Source: Leucaena leucocephala (lineage: Eukaryota > Streptophyta > Magnoliopsida > Fabales > Fabaceae). From it: 64,000 bases of DNA. The stretch lies in NCBI GenBank assembly GCA_037074615.1, contig CM073519.1:25503001-25567000 (forward strand), in the 5' to 3' direction. Made by a program: the position numbers and the translations under genes. The notes beneath the pieces are model-generated. The model worked only from the letters and a program-made list of their open reading frames with translations, had not been told where the DNA came from and ran no database searches. This document shows, one piece after another, positions 20,563-31,576 of the stretch (position 1 is the first letter of the stretch; each line of letters begins with the position of its first letter).

Positions 20563-22427
20563 TGTCCAGCTTCTCCATATAAGTTAATGATAATATTATT
20601 AAGTTGTGTAGGACTCTCATAGTAAATATTTAGTCTACCATTAACTGTTGATAAGGTTATTTATAAACCATAGGATCATTGACCCCACTATCATCAGTAT
20701 CATTATCAGTTGGTACATTAAACAAGTAAAGTGAGTTTGTTTTGACAACAACGAGCTAATCTGGAGCAACAATGTCATCCAGATAGAAAACTTGCTCAGT
20801 TTGAGATGCTAGAATAAATGGTTCATTCGTTTGTAATGGATATAATGTGTTGATACTTATGAACCTTATATCCTTTCTCATAATGATCTATATCCCACCA
20901 ATGATACTTAAACAAGTATACGTTTTTGTTGCCTATATAAGACAACACATAAATATGCTCTAACACACCATAATATTCGTTGTTAGCATTAGTATTATCA
21001 CCCTTAGCCAAGATACCACTGTTTTGGGATTTTTTTCCTGTTGCACGGTCTTCTGTGCGAAAATGAAATCCATTGCCTATGAACATGGAATAATGATTCG
21101 CTGTCGTCAATTGACTAATTGATAAACTTATTAGTTCATCACCACATGGCTCTGTGTAGACAATGATGTCACCTTTGAGGACAAAAGTCATGTGTTAGAT
21201 ATTTTATACTAATGTAATTTCTAGAAATGTTATGGCTCAAAATGTTATAACTTACTTGTGAACGAAATCATTGAGGAAACTCATATTGGCTTAGCTCACT
21301 CCTTGATCCGTGGGCTTTAAGCTCTATTGTATATTTCCTTTAAATTTTCAAAGCAATAACAAAAATATGCATTATGACAAATAAATTTTCTCTTTAAGTC
21401 AAGCTACTTACTCCATAAATGGCCAAACTTCACAATTTTGTAGCACATACATTCTTGCTTGACATTATTCTTTATAGGGAAGAGAAATTGACTCACAATA
21501 TCCCCTAACTTGACCACTCTTCTTAAATATTGAAAACTCAGGGTTGATATCATAATTGGCATCATCATTCCTACATGGCAAATTAAATTTTATAGGAAAA
21601 TCTTTTAAATATCTTGAGCAAAACATGAGACTTTCATCTGCCAAGTATCCTTTTGCAATTGATCCTTCAAGCCGAGCTTTATTGTGAACATATAATTTGA
21701 GTGTCCACAAATACCTAGTGCATTAAAATTAATTAAACTTCTATAGGTATGAGTAATAAATATACAATGATATTGACGCATGTTACCTTTCTATTGGATA
21801 TATCAAACGATATTGAACTGGTCTAGCAACTTTTGCCTCCCCTGCCAAGTGTATTGGCAAATAAACCATCACATCAAAGAAAGCAGGTAGGAGGATAGTC
21901 TCCAACTTGCACGATGTCAATATTATCTAACTTTGGAGTTTGTCAAGTAGTTCACAAGACAAAGACTTCGAACATGACTTTTGAAAAATCTTCCCAACTC
22001 TATAATTGGTTCACACACCTTAAAAGGTAATAACTCACGTATTGCAATTGGAAATATCTCTTGCAATAACACATGGTGTTCATGACACTTCAAACCAAAT
22101 AGTTTTTGCTTCTGAATGTTGACATATATTGAAATATTATATAAGAAAGTATCAGGCATTTTAAGTTAGCCAATAATTTTAGAAGGGATTGTTTATTCTT
22201 AGGGGACAATGTGTAAGGAGAAAGAGGAATAAAACCAAGTCCATCAAGTTGTACCTACTTTTAATTGTATCTTGCGTCTTTCCAACCAAATCCATAACCG
22301 TGCACAGAATCTTATGAGAAACATTTCTTTCTATATGCATCACATCAAGATTATGCTATATTAGCAAGTTCTTCCAATAAGGCAATTGGAAAAAAATACT
22401 TCTTTTCCTCCAATTGTAAGCATTATA
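20563..22427 (-). pseudogene. TNP2-type CACTA transposase with DUF4218 and DUF4216 regions, decayed
   Basis: The minus-strand order is as follows. IFFQLPYWKNLL then HNLDVMHIERNV lie at about 22310-22420, the TNP2 core with its conserved Asp. GLKCHEHHVLLQEIFPIAIR lies at about 22030-22095. VMVYLPIHLAGEA lies at about 21830-21880. The DUF4218-like WTLKLYVHNKARLEGSIAKG block lies at about 21640-21710. The DUF4216-like EYYGVLEHIYVLSYIGNKNV block, followed by the LFKYHWWD motif, lies at about 20885-20985. A tail with EQVFYLDDIVAPD lies at about 20740-20810. TNP2 catalyses excision and reinsertion of CACTA elements. The N-terminal part before the IFFQLPYW motif is absent, and stops and frameshifts separate the blocks. 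Confidence 0.85.
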
Positions 22428-22563
22428 GTCCCTGAACTTTCATTATTTAGATAGGCCTTGAACATCATTTGTATACTTCTGGGACTTCTACTCAACAGGG
22501 CCTAGTAGCCTACCTCTTTCAAGCTACATACTGAATTCTATGCCTAAAAATTAGGATATGACA
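22428..22563 (-). repeat. Fragment of a type-A LTR 5' end
   Basis: Its last bases, GGATATGACA, are the reverse complement of the LTR start. The rest matches 47500-47642, including the TATACTTCTGGGACTTCT stretch. It separates two unrelated CACTA fragments. Confidence 0.75.
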
Positions 22564-22838
22564 CATAGATCACAAGGTTCAGCATCCTCTGACACAGGCT
22601 CAACCATGCAATAACTCCCTTTAGTGCTAGGACAGGTTGCATTTGAGAATAGGGGTACTTGGCTCCCATTGTCTTAATGTCATCATAGACAACATTTCTT
22701 GTCTTTGCCAACCCCTCTGGTAATCGTGCAATAATTGAAGCTTCTATTTGTGGCCTAGCCTCTGCCCAAGCCTCTACTCTCATGGTGGATAATAATGATT
22801 CTAGCTCTGCCCTCAGCTCATATAGGGAATGTTGTGGA
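22564..22838 (-). pseudogene. CACTA second-gene C-terminal fragment, minus strand
   Basis: The minus-strand frame contains RAELESLLSTM and EASIIARLPEGLAKT. It is collinear at DNA level with 11840-12120 (plus), the fragment belonging to the CACTA element that ends at 12522. It runs into the LTR fragment at 22563, just after a LCQRMLNLVIYV-like end. The apparent open frame that extends into the neighbouring LTR at 22839-22894 is therefore accidental. Confidence 0.6.
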
Positions 22839-25800
22839 TGTAACATCCTTACTTTCATATGTATTAGGGACCAACCAGTAGCATTTAGAACCACTTATAA
22901 GACCTTGGAAGTCCATTAGCCAAATTTGGAATTTTATTCTTTCTCGGGTTACTATTCATATGGTATTCTAGATTACACAACAAAATCACAAAATCATAAT
23001 TAATTCTAAAAAACTCGAAATGAAGTGGTTCAAAAAGTTACATGAAGATAACATCTTAAAATTTAAGGGAAAAATAATTTTCAGACCAAATGTTTAGCCA
23101 ATTAATAAAGTTTATTCGCCAAAATTTACTGTTCATTTGGTCAAAAATCCTGGGAACAGATTCTGGTCCCTTACTTTGGAAAATTAGTTCTCTTTGTACA
23201 TACATCCAAATAAAGCATTCTTGGTGTCACAACAAATCTTGACATGTCAGCTAAATGTCTGTAAAAGTTCACATATTTATTCCATCATTTACTATTTTTC
23301 CTTATATCATGACCATCACTGCTTACTTTAGTCATACAGCAACATTACACATTCACATAACATATATACTATCCAATCCCTAGCTTTTCTTCATGCTTCA
23401 TGATCCTCTTTCATTATTCATAAACCTGTGGGATTGGGATTACATGGAAAGGGATGAGATTTTGGGGGAAATCTCAGTAGCAAACGGTACTAAACAATGC
23501 ATGCATTAATATAACTACTTGTGCTTGCTTGTGAAAGTGTTATTATTGTGTCATGTGCATGCTTCCATGTTACATATGAAATACAATTGGCCAAAGTAAA
23601 CATATAAATAGAGCTTCATACATGAGTACATAGGCAACACAATTCAATCAAGCCATATCACAATCAAGCATAACATTCAATGCATACAAGTTTAGGATAA
23701 GTTTACTACCTTGAACACTTGACTTTCTTTCTCCTTATCTTGCTTCCTCCTTCTCACTTTTCTTCAACATGTGGCTTCCTCTGTTGGAGCATACCAATCA
23801 ATTCCTAACATCACATAATCACTCATTCATCACAATCTAACTTCCTTTAGCATTAAACTCACTTCAACTAACATAACTTCTTCTTGAACATTAAGCCCAT
23901 TAACTTTCCGTAATCTTAACTAATGGACTTGGTCTTTGAATCAATCGATGTCTTGACTTTACCCTACACAATTTCCCCTTTTGAATCCATTTATGAGATT
24001 ATAATCATGAAATTCCAGCTCCTTCATCACATGCTGTACAGAACCGAAACTGCACTCAATTCCTTTAAAAATTCTCATTTTGATTCCAATGATTCCCATA
24101 CTTGTTTCTCTACTTTATCCCACACAATTTTTCATCTTAAAACCATTGGAATCATCAAAATCATGAAATTCCAATAACTGTTCATGCGTGTGAATAGTAA
24201 TAGAGAAGGATTTCAAAAACTATAATCTTGGAATTTCAATGCTTTCAAGGTTCAAAACCTTTCCAATCCTACACAAAATCATTATCTAAATTCAATGGAA
24301 GCATTACATCATTGAAATTCAATTTCCTTCCCTCATGAACAGTGCAGACCAAACAGGTTCACTCTTGGCAAAGTCAAGAATATCAACTTGATTCAACAAC
24401 CAATCACTTAACTAGCTTGTTTAAGCTTCAATCATATGTTTCTAACTTTAATTTCTTCTTTACCCTTTCATCTAAGGTTTTTGGGAAGCACCTTCCCTTA
24501 GAGAAAACTCAACTTTTCCCCATGAAAACCCTAAGTTCAAGCTCCCAAATCAAAGGAAAATAAGTTAGGAGAGATTACTTACCTTTAATCTCTAGGTTGC
24601 TTGAACTTTGGAACCTTGAATCTTCTTTGTGTTGGCTTGACTTTCCATTTTGCAAGAGTTTCCCCAAGGGTTCTTTGCTCATGGTTTGGCTGCAGAATTG
24701 AGGGGCTATTTATAGAAAAATTCCATAGAAAATGAATGGCCAAGATCACTTTGTACACTATTTGATCTAATAGCTCATATTTATTCTTACATCAAGCTTA
24801 CTCTCCAAGCCAACTTGAGATAAATCCACATGACAAAAATCTTCTCCTCCCCCTTGTCTTGGATGCCAAGTGTGTGGGTGTGTGGGTCCCACCATGTGCA
24901 AGCCATAATTCACACTTAATCCCTTTTTTTTTCTTTTCAAAAATTCATAAATTATTCATTATTGGACTTGGGTTCCAAGACAACTCTTGGGACTTAATGG
25001 GCTTCCCTAGCACAAAATTTTGGGCTGCCATAGGCGTTCCTTGGGTCCAATAGCTAATTGGCACAAATACCAAGGTACTTTTCTTATACCGATATTATTA
25101 AAATATCCTAATGTTGAAATAAATGCTAGACAACTCTTTTAATAGTTCTAACATTTTTAGAAATTGTTTCTAATATAAATTAAATTCCCTGTAAAGTCTT
25201 ATAATTTTCTGAGACCCAGAAGTCCTGATAACAATTCCCTACATTTCCTTTAACCCTTTATCGGTGTCCGATTTTACTTTAATTTCTCAAAGGGCATTAT
25301 CATCTTTTCAAACATCATCAGAGTATTTACTAGCTCTAATTAATCCTCTTTATGCCATCTTACACATTTTTGGCCTGTCCATAATGACCAGAATACCCTC
25401 CATCAATCACTGGTACAATAGGGGCATCTAGGGGCATTTTCGTAATTTCGCACTTTTCCTGGACTGCTCTGGACTCTGGCCCACACAACTGTCTCACTAC
25501 TTTATTGGGCTCGTTATGGCACCATTTGGGCCTTGGTATGGGTTTGTTGCCTTTATGCCCTTTATAGCACAATTCACAATAAATCTCACCCGATCCTATT
25601 TATCAGGTATTTTATTTCACCGTAAAATCTTGTAAGGCTTCTACAGGATTCCTTTTCTGACTCTGTCAACTTTATAAATTCTTATATTAAATATGGGAAT
25701 TTCCTATAATATCCCATCTGATTCTGATGTCTGAAGAATACTGTAATAATTCTTCTGACTTCATAAATTTATATCAATTAATCGGGACCTCAAATCAAAA

Positions 25801-26162
25801 TTCTGTATTACGTTAAACTGGCCAGAATAATTTCATCTATCTACTGGTAAAATTTGAGTCTGATCTGATTCTGAGCATTTTTGGCATGTTTTGGCTCAAC
25901 TTTTCCATAATTACATTTAGGTCCCTAACTTTTTACTTAATTACATTTAGGTCCCTAAACTTTTGGAAATTACCACTTTTGGCCCAACATTTATTTCTAC
26001 TTTAACTTTTGGCCTTTAACCTTTTCCAATTTTTGTTTAGGTCCGTCTCTTTCTTCAAGACTTATCTAACCTTTATTATTTCTTCTGATCTTCGTCATAA
26101 TCCTTTGCAAACCTCTTTCCACTATTAGTATTATACAGATAGGGAAAAATTTAGGTATGACA
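22839..26162 (-). repeat. 3' LTR, type B, minus strand
   Basis: It starts TGTAACATCC on the plus strand and ends GGTATGACA (one base lost from GGATATGACA), 3324 bases. The TATA core is at 24707-24714 and the hairpin at 23455-23476. A polypurine tract on the minus strand abuts the right end. Confidence 0.85.
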
Positions 26163-26175
26163 TTTCTACCCCCTT
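26163..26175 (-). other. Polypurine tract, minus strand
   Basis: TTTCTACCCCCTT on the plus strand reads AAGGGGGTAGAAA on the element strand, directly before the 3' LTR. An identical tract is at 51592-51604. Confidence 0.85.
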
Positions 26176-26791
26176 AAATTAAATTTTGTCATCAAAATTT
26201 ACTCAACACCTTAATCAAGAATTGGGGTATTTATCTCTTATCTTCTATCTTGACATCTTAGCGGAGTACTTTTCATATCCGTAGATCTTCATATCTTCGT
26301 TATGACTATTCTTCTGCTCTAAATCAACTCAATCAGAGTTGAACTCCAGTTCATTCTATTACTTTCTTGCTACGCATCTATCTGCATATAGACTTCTCAC
26401 TATGCTAGACTTTTGAGAAGTGTCCATTTCTTTCATGTCAAACTCCCTCGAATATTGTTATATTATGGAGCTTATGCTAACTATTCATCATACTTCTTAG
26501 TGCAATCACTTATTGCTCATCTAAGTATCTAGCAGAATTCTCTGAACATCCGCACACTTTAACTCTCATTCTCATATCATCATACATTCTTATCATCTTT
26601 AATAACTCATCATAATATCTGCGAAGACTTATATCATTATTCTTTCTTTCATTGCTCTACTGCTGAACAGGAGCACATAGGAGCATATACTCTAACATGC
26701 ATAATGCCTGGCTAACATATTGCAGGACTGTATACCTGCCCATGAATGTAAAGCTCTAACATTAGAGCTCAAGCATTCCTTCTCTTAATAT

Positions 26792-26863
26792 GCACAGCTC
26801 TAACACTCGGAGCTTGCACAACTCTAACACTTAGAGCTTGCACTGCTCTAACATTCAGAACTT
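26792..26863 (-). repeat. 24-base tandem array, copy 2
   Basis: Three units begin at 26792, 26816 and 26840 on the plus strand (GCACAGCTCTAACACT and variants). They are the reverse complement of the array at 6616-6687. Confidence 0.85.
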
Positions 26864-27197
26864 TAACATATTTTGTAAACATCACATAATATAACGTAAC
26901 ATAAGGCCTGGCATTCTATGCAGGGAGTGGAAGCTCCCAAAGCTCTCATTTGCTCTTTCACATATAGTTCATCACATATAGCTCTCATTTCGTATCTTTC
27001 ATGACATAAAATGGCATATCTGGCCAAATCTGGCTATATCATAGTTCATCTTTCAAATCCATTTCATTTAGACTTGACATAAGGGTTCTAGTCTCTTACT
27101 ATTCATAACCCTTTCTAGCCTTTCATAACTCTTTCTATCATTTTACATAGTTCTGCCTAATATGCCAAATTTCTATGGCATTCATACCTTTTTCATC

Positions 27198-27286
27198 ACT
27201 TCCTAGGAGGTCACCCATCATTGGGCTACTCTTGCCTAAGCACGCTTAACTGAAATATGCAAATAAAAATCTGAAGTACTAGTGCT
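27198..27286 (-). other. 5S rRNA-derived segment, copy 2
   Basis: On the minus strand the 55-base core 27252-27198 contains CAGTTAAGCGTGCTTAGGC and GATGGGTGACCTCC. By eye it matches plant 5S rRNA at about 48 of 55 positions, the closest of the four copies. A-box and C-box sequences are preserved. Confidence 0.82.
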
Positions 27287-29380
27287 AATAGGCTTAAATC
27301 CTGGTACTCTACTATCTTAGACCCATCTTATGCTCTCTCTGGGGTCTATCTAGCCTTCTAATCTCTTTTTATACTCATATGAAGGATCTATTTGTTTTTC
27401 ATTCTTATTCTTGGTAATCTCATCGTAATGATCTCTTTATTCTCATTTGACCCTTTCTCATATCTTATGAAATATTCTTGTAAATCCTTGGGACTCAGGA
27501 TTAACAACTTTAACTTTGATCACTTAGTTCCTGATACGTGTAAGGAGATTCTGATTTCAGTCCCTGATAGTAATAAGGCTATCTAAAACTAGCATCATGT
27601 GTACTCTCTCTATTATGAGTTAATCAACTTGTGAAGCTTCTATACCTTAACCTTTCCTTGGTATTCATCTTTCCAAAGAAATACTGTACTTATGGCTCAT
27701 TACTTTATTGCTTTAAGCTTGGTCTACTGCGACCCTTGGGATCTACTGCGATCAACCGTAAGCCTCTTCAGGATCTAACTGTGACCCTGTGAGCCATACT
27801 ACGATCTAACTGTAATCCTCTAGAATCTACTGTGATTCTATTGTACTGTATTCTCATCTCTGGAAGACCTAAACCAACGAACAAAGTTACAAGGTTAGTC
27901 ACTTCCACATAGTTGTTAACTCCATAGATAATTCCCCAGAAATGATCACAGAAGCCAATATTATCTGTTAGGACTTTGTTCATTTCTTCTATCACTCAGG
28001 AACTTCTCAGATCATTCTCATACTTTATAACTTACTAAATCCATTACTGTAGAGAGCTACAAAGGCTCTACCATGCATATGTCTATTATCATCTATTCAT
28101 CTCATCTGAAGAATATTACTCTACATGAGCTATGCTATCCATCTCTTAGTTTCATTTTAAAAGTAGTCTTACTCTATCGTAAGAGTAATCTAGCTCTATT
28201 GCATGTCGTAGGGTATGGGAGCAACATAACTTTCTCATTATATCTACTCTACCCTACATGTAATGTAAAAAGGGAGTATTCATTTATCATAGCATACTCA
28301 ACTTGTATAATATGCAAGGAGATGCAATCCTTTAAATATTCTCTAACATGCGTGTCATCATATGACAACTGCAAGGAGATGCAACTTCTCATCATATCTT
28401 ATGGCAACATAAGCCATATCATTATCACATACATATGCTCAACTATCCCTTATACTCACATTGCAATTAAACAATTAACTAAGTAGACTTTAAAGTATTA
28501 TGTTCCTTTATTACCTTAACCACTAGGTCCTGATCATCTATTCAGGTACCTGAGTCATTTACTTGTTTCATTTAGGCTGCCACATCACCCTCTTACTAGG
28601 GTATAGACTCAACCCTTCTTTACTCTTTCTCACATGAGGAATAGGGGAGTCACTTTATCTTTGAATCTGTGCCTACCTTACTAGGCCATATTTTGTTGGA
28701 AAATATGCCTTAAGGGCCAATCATTGTCTTATGAACATTATTGATTTATGAATTTATTAATTGTGTTATCATATTATTTACATGTTTACTGTGATTACCA
28801 TCCTTGGATAATTCATGATCTTATCCTAAATATCCCTGGTCAATCATCTATGCGGGAGTAGAGATGAAATAAGACCAGTATGACTTTGAAGATGTATAGA
28901 GATATAAATCAAAGTCATAGGCACATGTAAGAATACAAGGTGTTGGATCGACCCACTATGAGAGAGAGCTGCATGGGTTACATCATAAGCTTCTCTCATA
29001 TACAAACCATGTCACTATGCCCTATGACCTGAGATCATCATGGATTCCTACATCACAAACGCTCAGCTTTGACAAAGTCAAAAGTCACTTTTGATCGAGT
29101 GATCATAAAAACTATGTTCGAGCTTAGTGGTTTTTCATGCGGAGGAATGTGAATTGTCAAGATGGAATCTGTCCCTCACATTTGTAGAGAGATATTACTG
29201 AGCCTCTAGATGAGTGAGTCTGAGAAATGTATGGCCATACTGTAATGGAAATGTAGTTCCATTTCTATAGTCAGACTACTCAGGAATCGAGAAAGTAACA
29301 GTCAGGAATAAGAGGATGACATTATCCATGCCTCATCCATGACAAAAATATCGCGTGACAGAAGGGACATGAAATGGTTG

Positions 29381-29388
29381 TATAAAAG
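29381..29388 (+). promoter_or_regulatory. Putative TATA box of the copia LTR
   Basis: TATAAAAG within the LTR, about 1.04 kb before its 3' end. Confidence 0.45.
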
Positions 29389-29599
29389 GTTACATCATTT
29401 ATCAATCCTCATGTGATTTGGGTAGTCGTTATGTATTGCTAGAGACTGCCTGCGACTTGTGGGCCAGTATAGGAAATGGCCCAGTGCCAACTTCATATGG
29501 GCCTACAGGGTCGCACACAAAATAGCCCAACACGAGCTATGATGTCCAGATTCATTGAATCTAAGACGTGTCTAAATTCAATGAATGATCCAGGGTTGA

Positions 29600-29675
29600 T
29601 GTATATATTTATTTATATTTATATTCGTATATATATAAATTCGTATATATATATATATATATTATATATAAGAGA
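29600..29675. repeat. TA-rich microsatellite in the copia LTR
   Basis: Imperfect TA, ATTT and ATTCGTATA units include a run of about ten TA dinucleotides near 29645-29668. Confidence 0.8.
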
Positions 29676-30425
29676 TATATAGGATTTAATTTATAAGGAT
29701 AAATTAAATCTCTATCACGTTTGAATTTGAAATTCAAATTGATAGGATATCTCAAATTTGATTTATGAGAATAAATCAAATATAGTCCAATCTTATCTTT
29801 ATTTAAATTAAATAAATAGGTGAATTAAATCTGTGGGATAGATTTAATATAAATATTATTTATTTAATTAGTTTCTTATCAAATTATACAATATGTGATA
29901 TTGTATTAATTTCAGAATTAATATAGATTAATTCCAAGATCCAATTCGGTTGAGGAAAACGTAGAGCATCCTATATATCTGATTTTAGGAGCTACATTTT
30001 TGGTACACAACACACAACACACAACACAAAAGGCCGAACGGAATATGCAAAAGGTTTGCAGATAAGAAACTGCTGAAGTAGAGACGGAGAGGATGAATTC
30101 TTGAGAGAGCCTTGGAGGGACAGGAGACGCTAGCACGTCGTTCGTGGTTGGAACGCTATTTGTGTGGATACCAGTAGAGGAAGCTGACCTGAGGCGTCAA
30201 CTTCTTGCGATCAAAAAGAGAGCACGAGCCGCGAAGAGAAGCTGTGGACATCTTCTTGCGATCAGAAAGAGATCACCGGTCGCGAAGAGAAACTGTGGAA
30301 GTCACTGAGGAACACCAAGGGTAATGCTTCTTTCCACTTGACTTAAACACATACGGTAGATCCTGGCAAGGAATGGGAAAATTTTTTAAATTAATTTCCG
30401 CTACGTGTCTTTCAATTCCTTACAG

Positions 30426-30437
30426 TGGTATCAGAGC
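30426..30437 (+). other. Copia primer-binding site
   Basis: TGGTATCAGAGC one base after the LTR terminus CA; initiator tRNA-Met type. Confidence 0.9.
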
Positions 30438-31576
30438 TGTGCCTTTTTGTGTTTAAGTTAGGCTTGATTGTTGATTCATATGATATGTGTTAGTCGTAGC
30501 TGATCATATAATATACGCTTTATATATGACATATAAGGAATCCGTGTTATGTATGACATAAAAGGAATCTAAAAGAGAATTGAAATCGGTGGTGATGGAT
30601 TTTGATTTGATCAATTAACATAGATGAGGACTAAGAAAATTGAATGCAGATTTGTGATTATTTATGAAACAAAATTTTTTAAATAGCGGGACCGCCGTAG
30701 CTACCTGTTCATAGCGCAACGTAACTGTAACATATATTATTTGGTGAATGTTTTAGATATGAAACATTAATTGCCCTTGAATTAAATCTGAATATTGATT
30801 CTTGAATGTTTGGGTATGGTGAACAATATGGCTCTAGATTGCAAGTGTTGTAAATTTTAAATACGGTCTGCGTGTCGTGCCTTCCTCTATATACTCTCAA
30901 TGTACCTTCTCTTCTCATCTCACTCCCCTCGAATGTTAAAAGAGGCTTCTATATGTAATTTCCCTTCTCTTACTAGAGAGCTCCTCTCATTGGCTTGAGG
31001 GGACTTAGGATAGGTGAGCCATATTGTATCATGTTTAAATTAAGCATCTTATGATTATATCAGAAACATGCATATTACTTGTATGAGATACAAATTGAGA
31101 AACATTCATTCTTATAAACCAGATAGTTAATTAAGTCCTCTAAATGAAATCTTAAGTCATAATGCCATCAATTTATGAACACTTGTCAAAACCTTGATCG
31201 CTCAATTGTAGACTCCACCAAAGTGGGTGCTTTTGAGTTATCTTGGGGAGATAGGCAAGAGTAATGGTGCTACTCTCACATGTTTATTATTGTTTGACTT
31301 AATTGAGATTAACAAAACAGTTTTGGGTCTCAAGGCATTAGATGGGATTAAAAACATGCCAGATCATATGATGATAGAATCCCATGAATATCTAAGAGTT
31401 ACATTTGATGTAATTGGTAAAGGTGTTACCTACCTAAATAACTTAATTTAACCATCCTGCCAAAGCAGACTTAAGTTTGAGCCAAATATGGATCTTAGCC
31501 CACTAACTATTGCATTGAGGGTTGTTTATTTAGTGGGAGATTGCTAATTGAATTGCATATTTTTAATTGTAGAATC
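30438..31576 (+). other. Copia leader, untranslated
   Basis: About 1.1 kb between the primer site and the gag start with no recognisable coding content. Packaging and dimerisation signals would be expected here, but I cannot identify them. Confidence 0.6.

Larger units (their letters stand above)
14739..22427 (-). mobile_element. CACTA (En/Spm) transposon, minus strand, split by a solo LTR
   Basis: Read on the minus strand, the TNP2-type transposase runs from about 22420 to 20563. The element is interrupted by an LTR at 17213-20557 and continues with the second transposase gene down to about 15250. It ends at 14739 with CACTATAAAAG after a subterminal repeat zone. The LTR insertion is flanked by ACATT (17208-17212) and ACGTT (20558-20562), a 5-base duplication with one transition. 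The transposase N-terminus and the 5' terminal repeat are missing at the right edge, where LTR debris begins. Confidence 0.8.
22839..28693 (-). mobile_element. Minus-strand type-B element: 3' LTR and 3' internal region
   Basis: The 3' LTR is 22839-26162, the polypurine tract lies directly to its right and the internal region runs to 28693, where a Ty1/copia LTR begins. The 5' internal part, with primer site and gag, is missing. The B LTR at 34735-38100, also minus, is on the expected side for the 5' LTR. It differs noticeably from 22839-26162, so the pairing is uncertain. Confidence 0.7.
26163..28693 (-). other. Internal region of the type-B element, no intact coding sequence
   Basis: Collinear with 51592-53700 (minus) and with the reverse of 5100-7131 and 39918-41650. 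It contains the 24-base tandem array, a 5S-derived segment and, at 27768-27995 (minus), a 75-codon open frame. The frame is also open at 53218-53445 but broken in the two plus-strand copies. I recognise no protein family in it. Confidence 0.65.
28694..30424 (+). repeat. Ty1/copia 5' LTR
   Basis: It starts TGTTGGAAAATATGCC, a common plant copia LTR start, and ends CCTTACA just before the primer site, 1731 bases. It holds a TATAAAAG box at 29381, an AT-dinucleotide tract at about 29600-29675 and an ACACAAC repeat at about 30005-30030. No partner LTR is in the window, so LTR divergence cannot be used to date it. Confidence 0.85.

Noticed and set aside
22544..22894. 116-codon minus-strand frame as one gene
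   Set aside because: Its ends lie in two LTRs; only the middle is CACTA-derived. The continuous frame is accidental.
28073..28486. 137-codon plus-strand frame
   Set aside because: It lies antisense in the internal region of a minus-strand element, has no recognisable domain and is not conserved in the other copies.
29600..29675. Matrix-attachment or replication origin from the TA-rich tract
   Set aside because: It is a simple microsatellite inside the copia LTR; no further evidence supports such a role.
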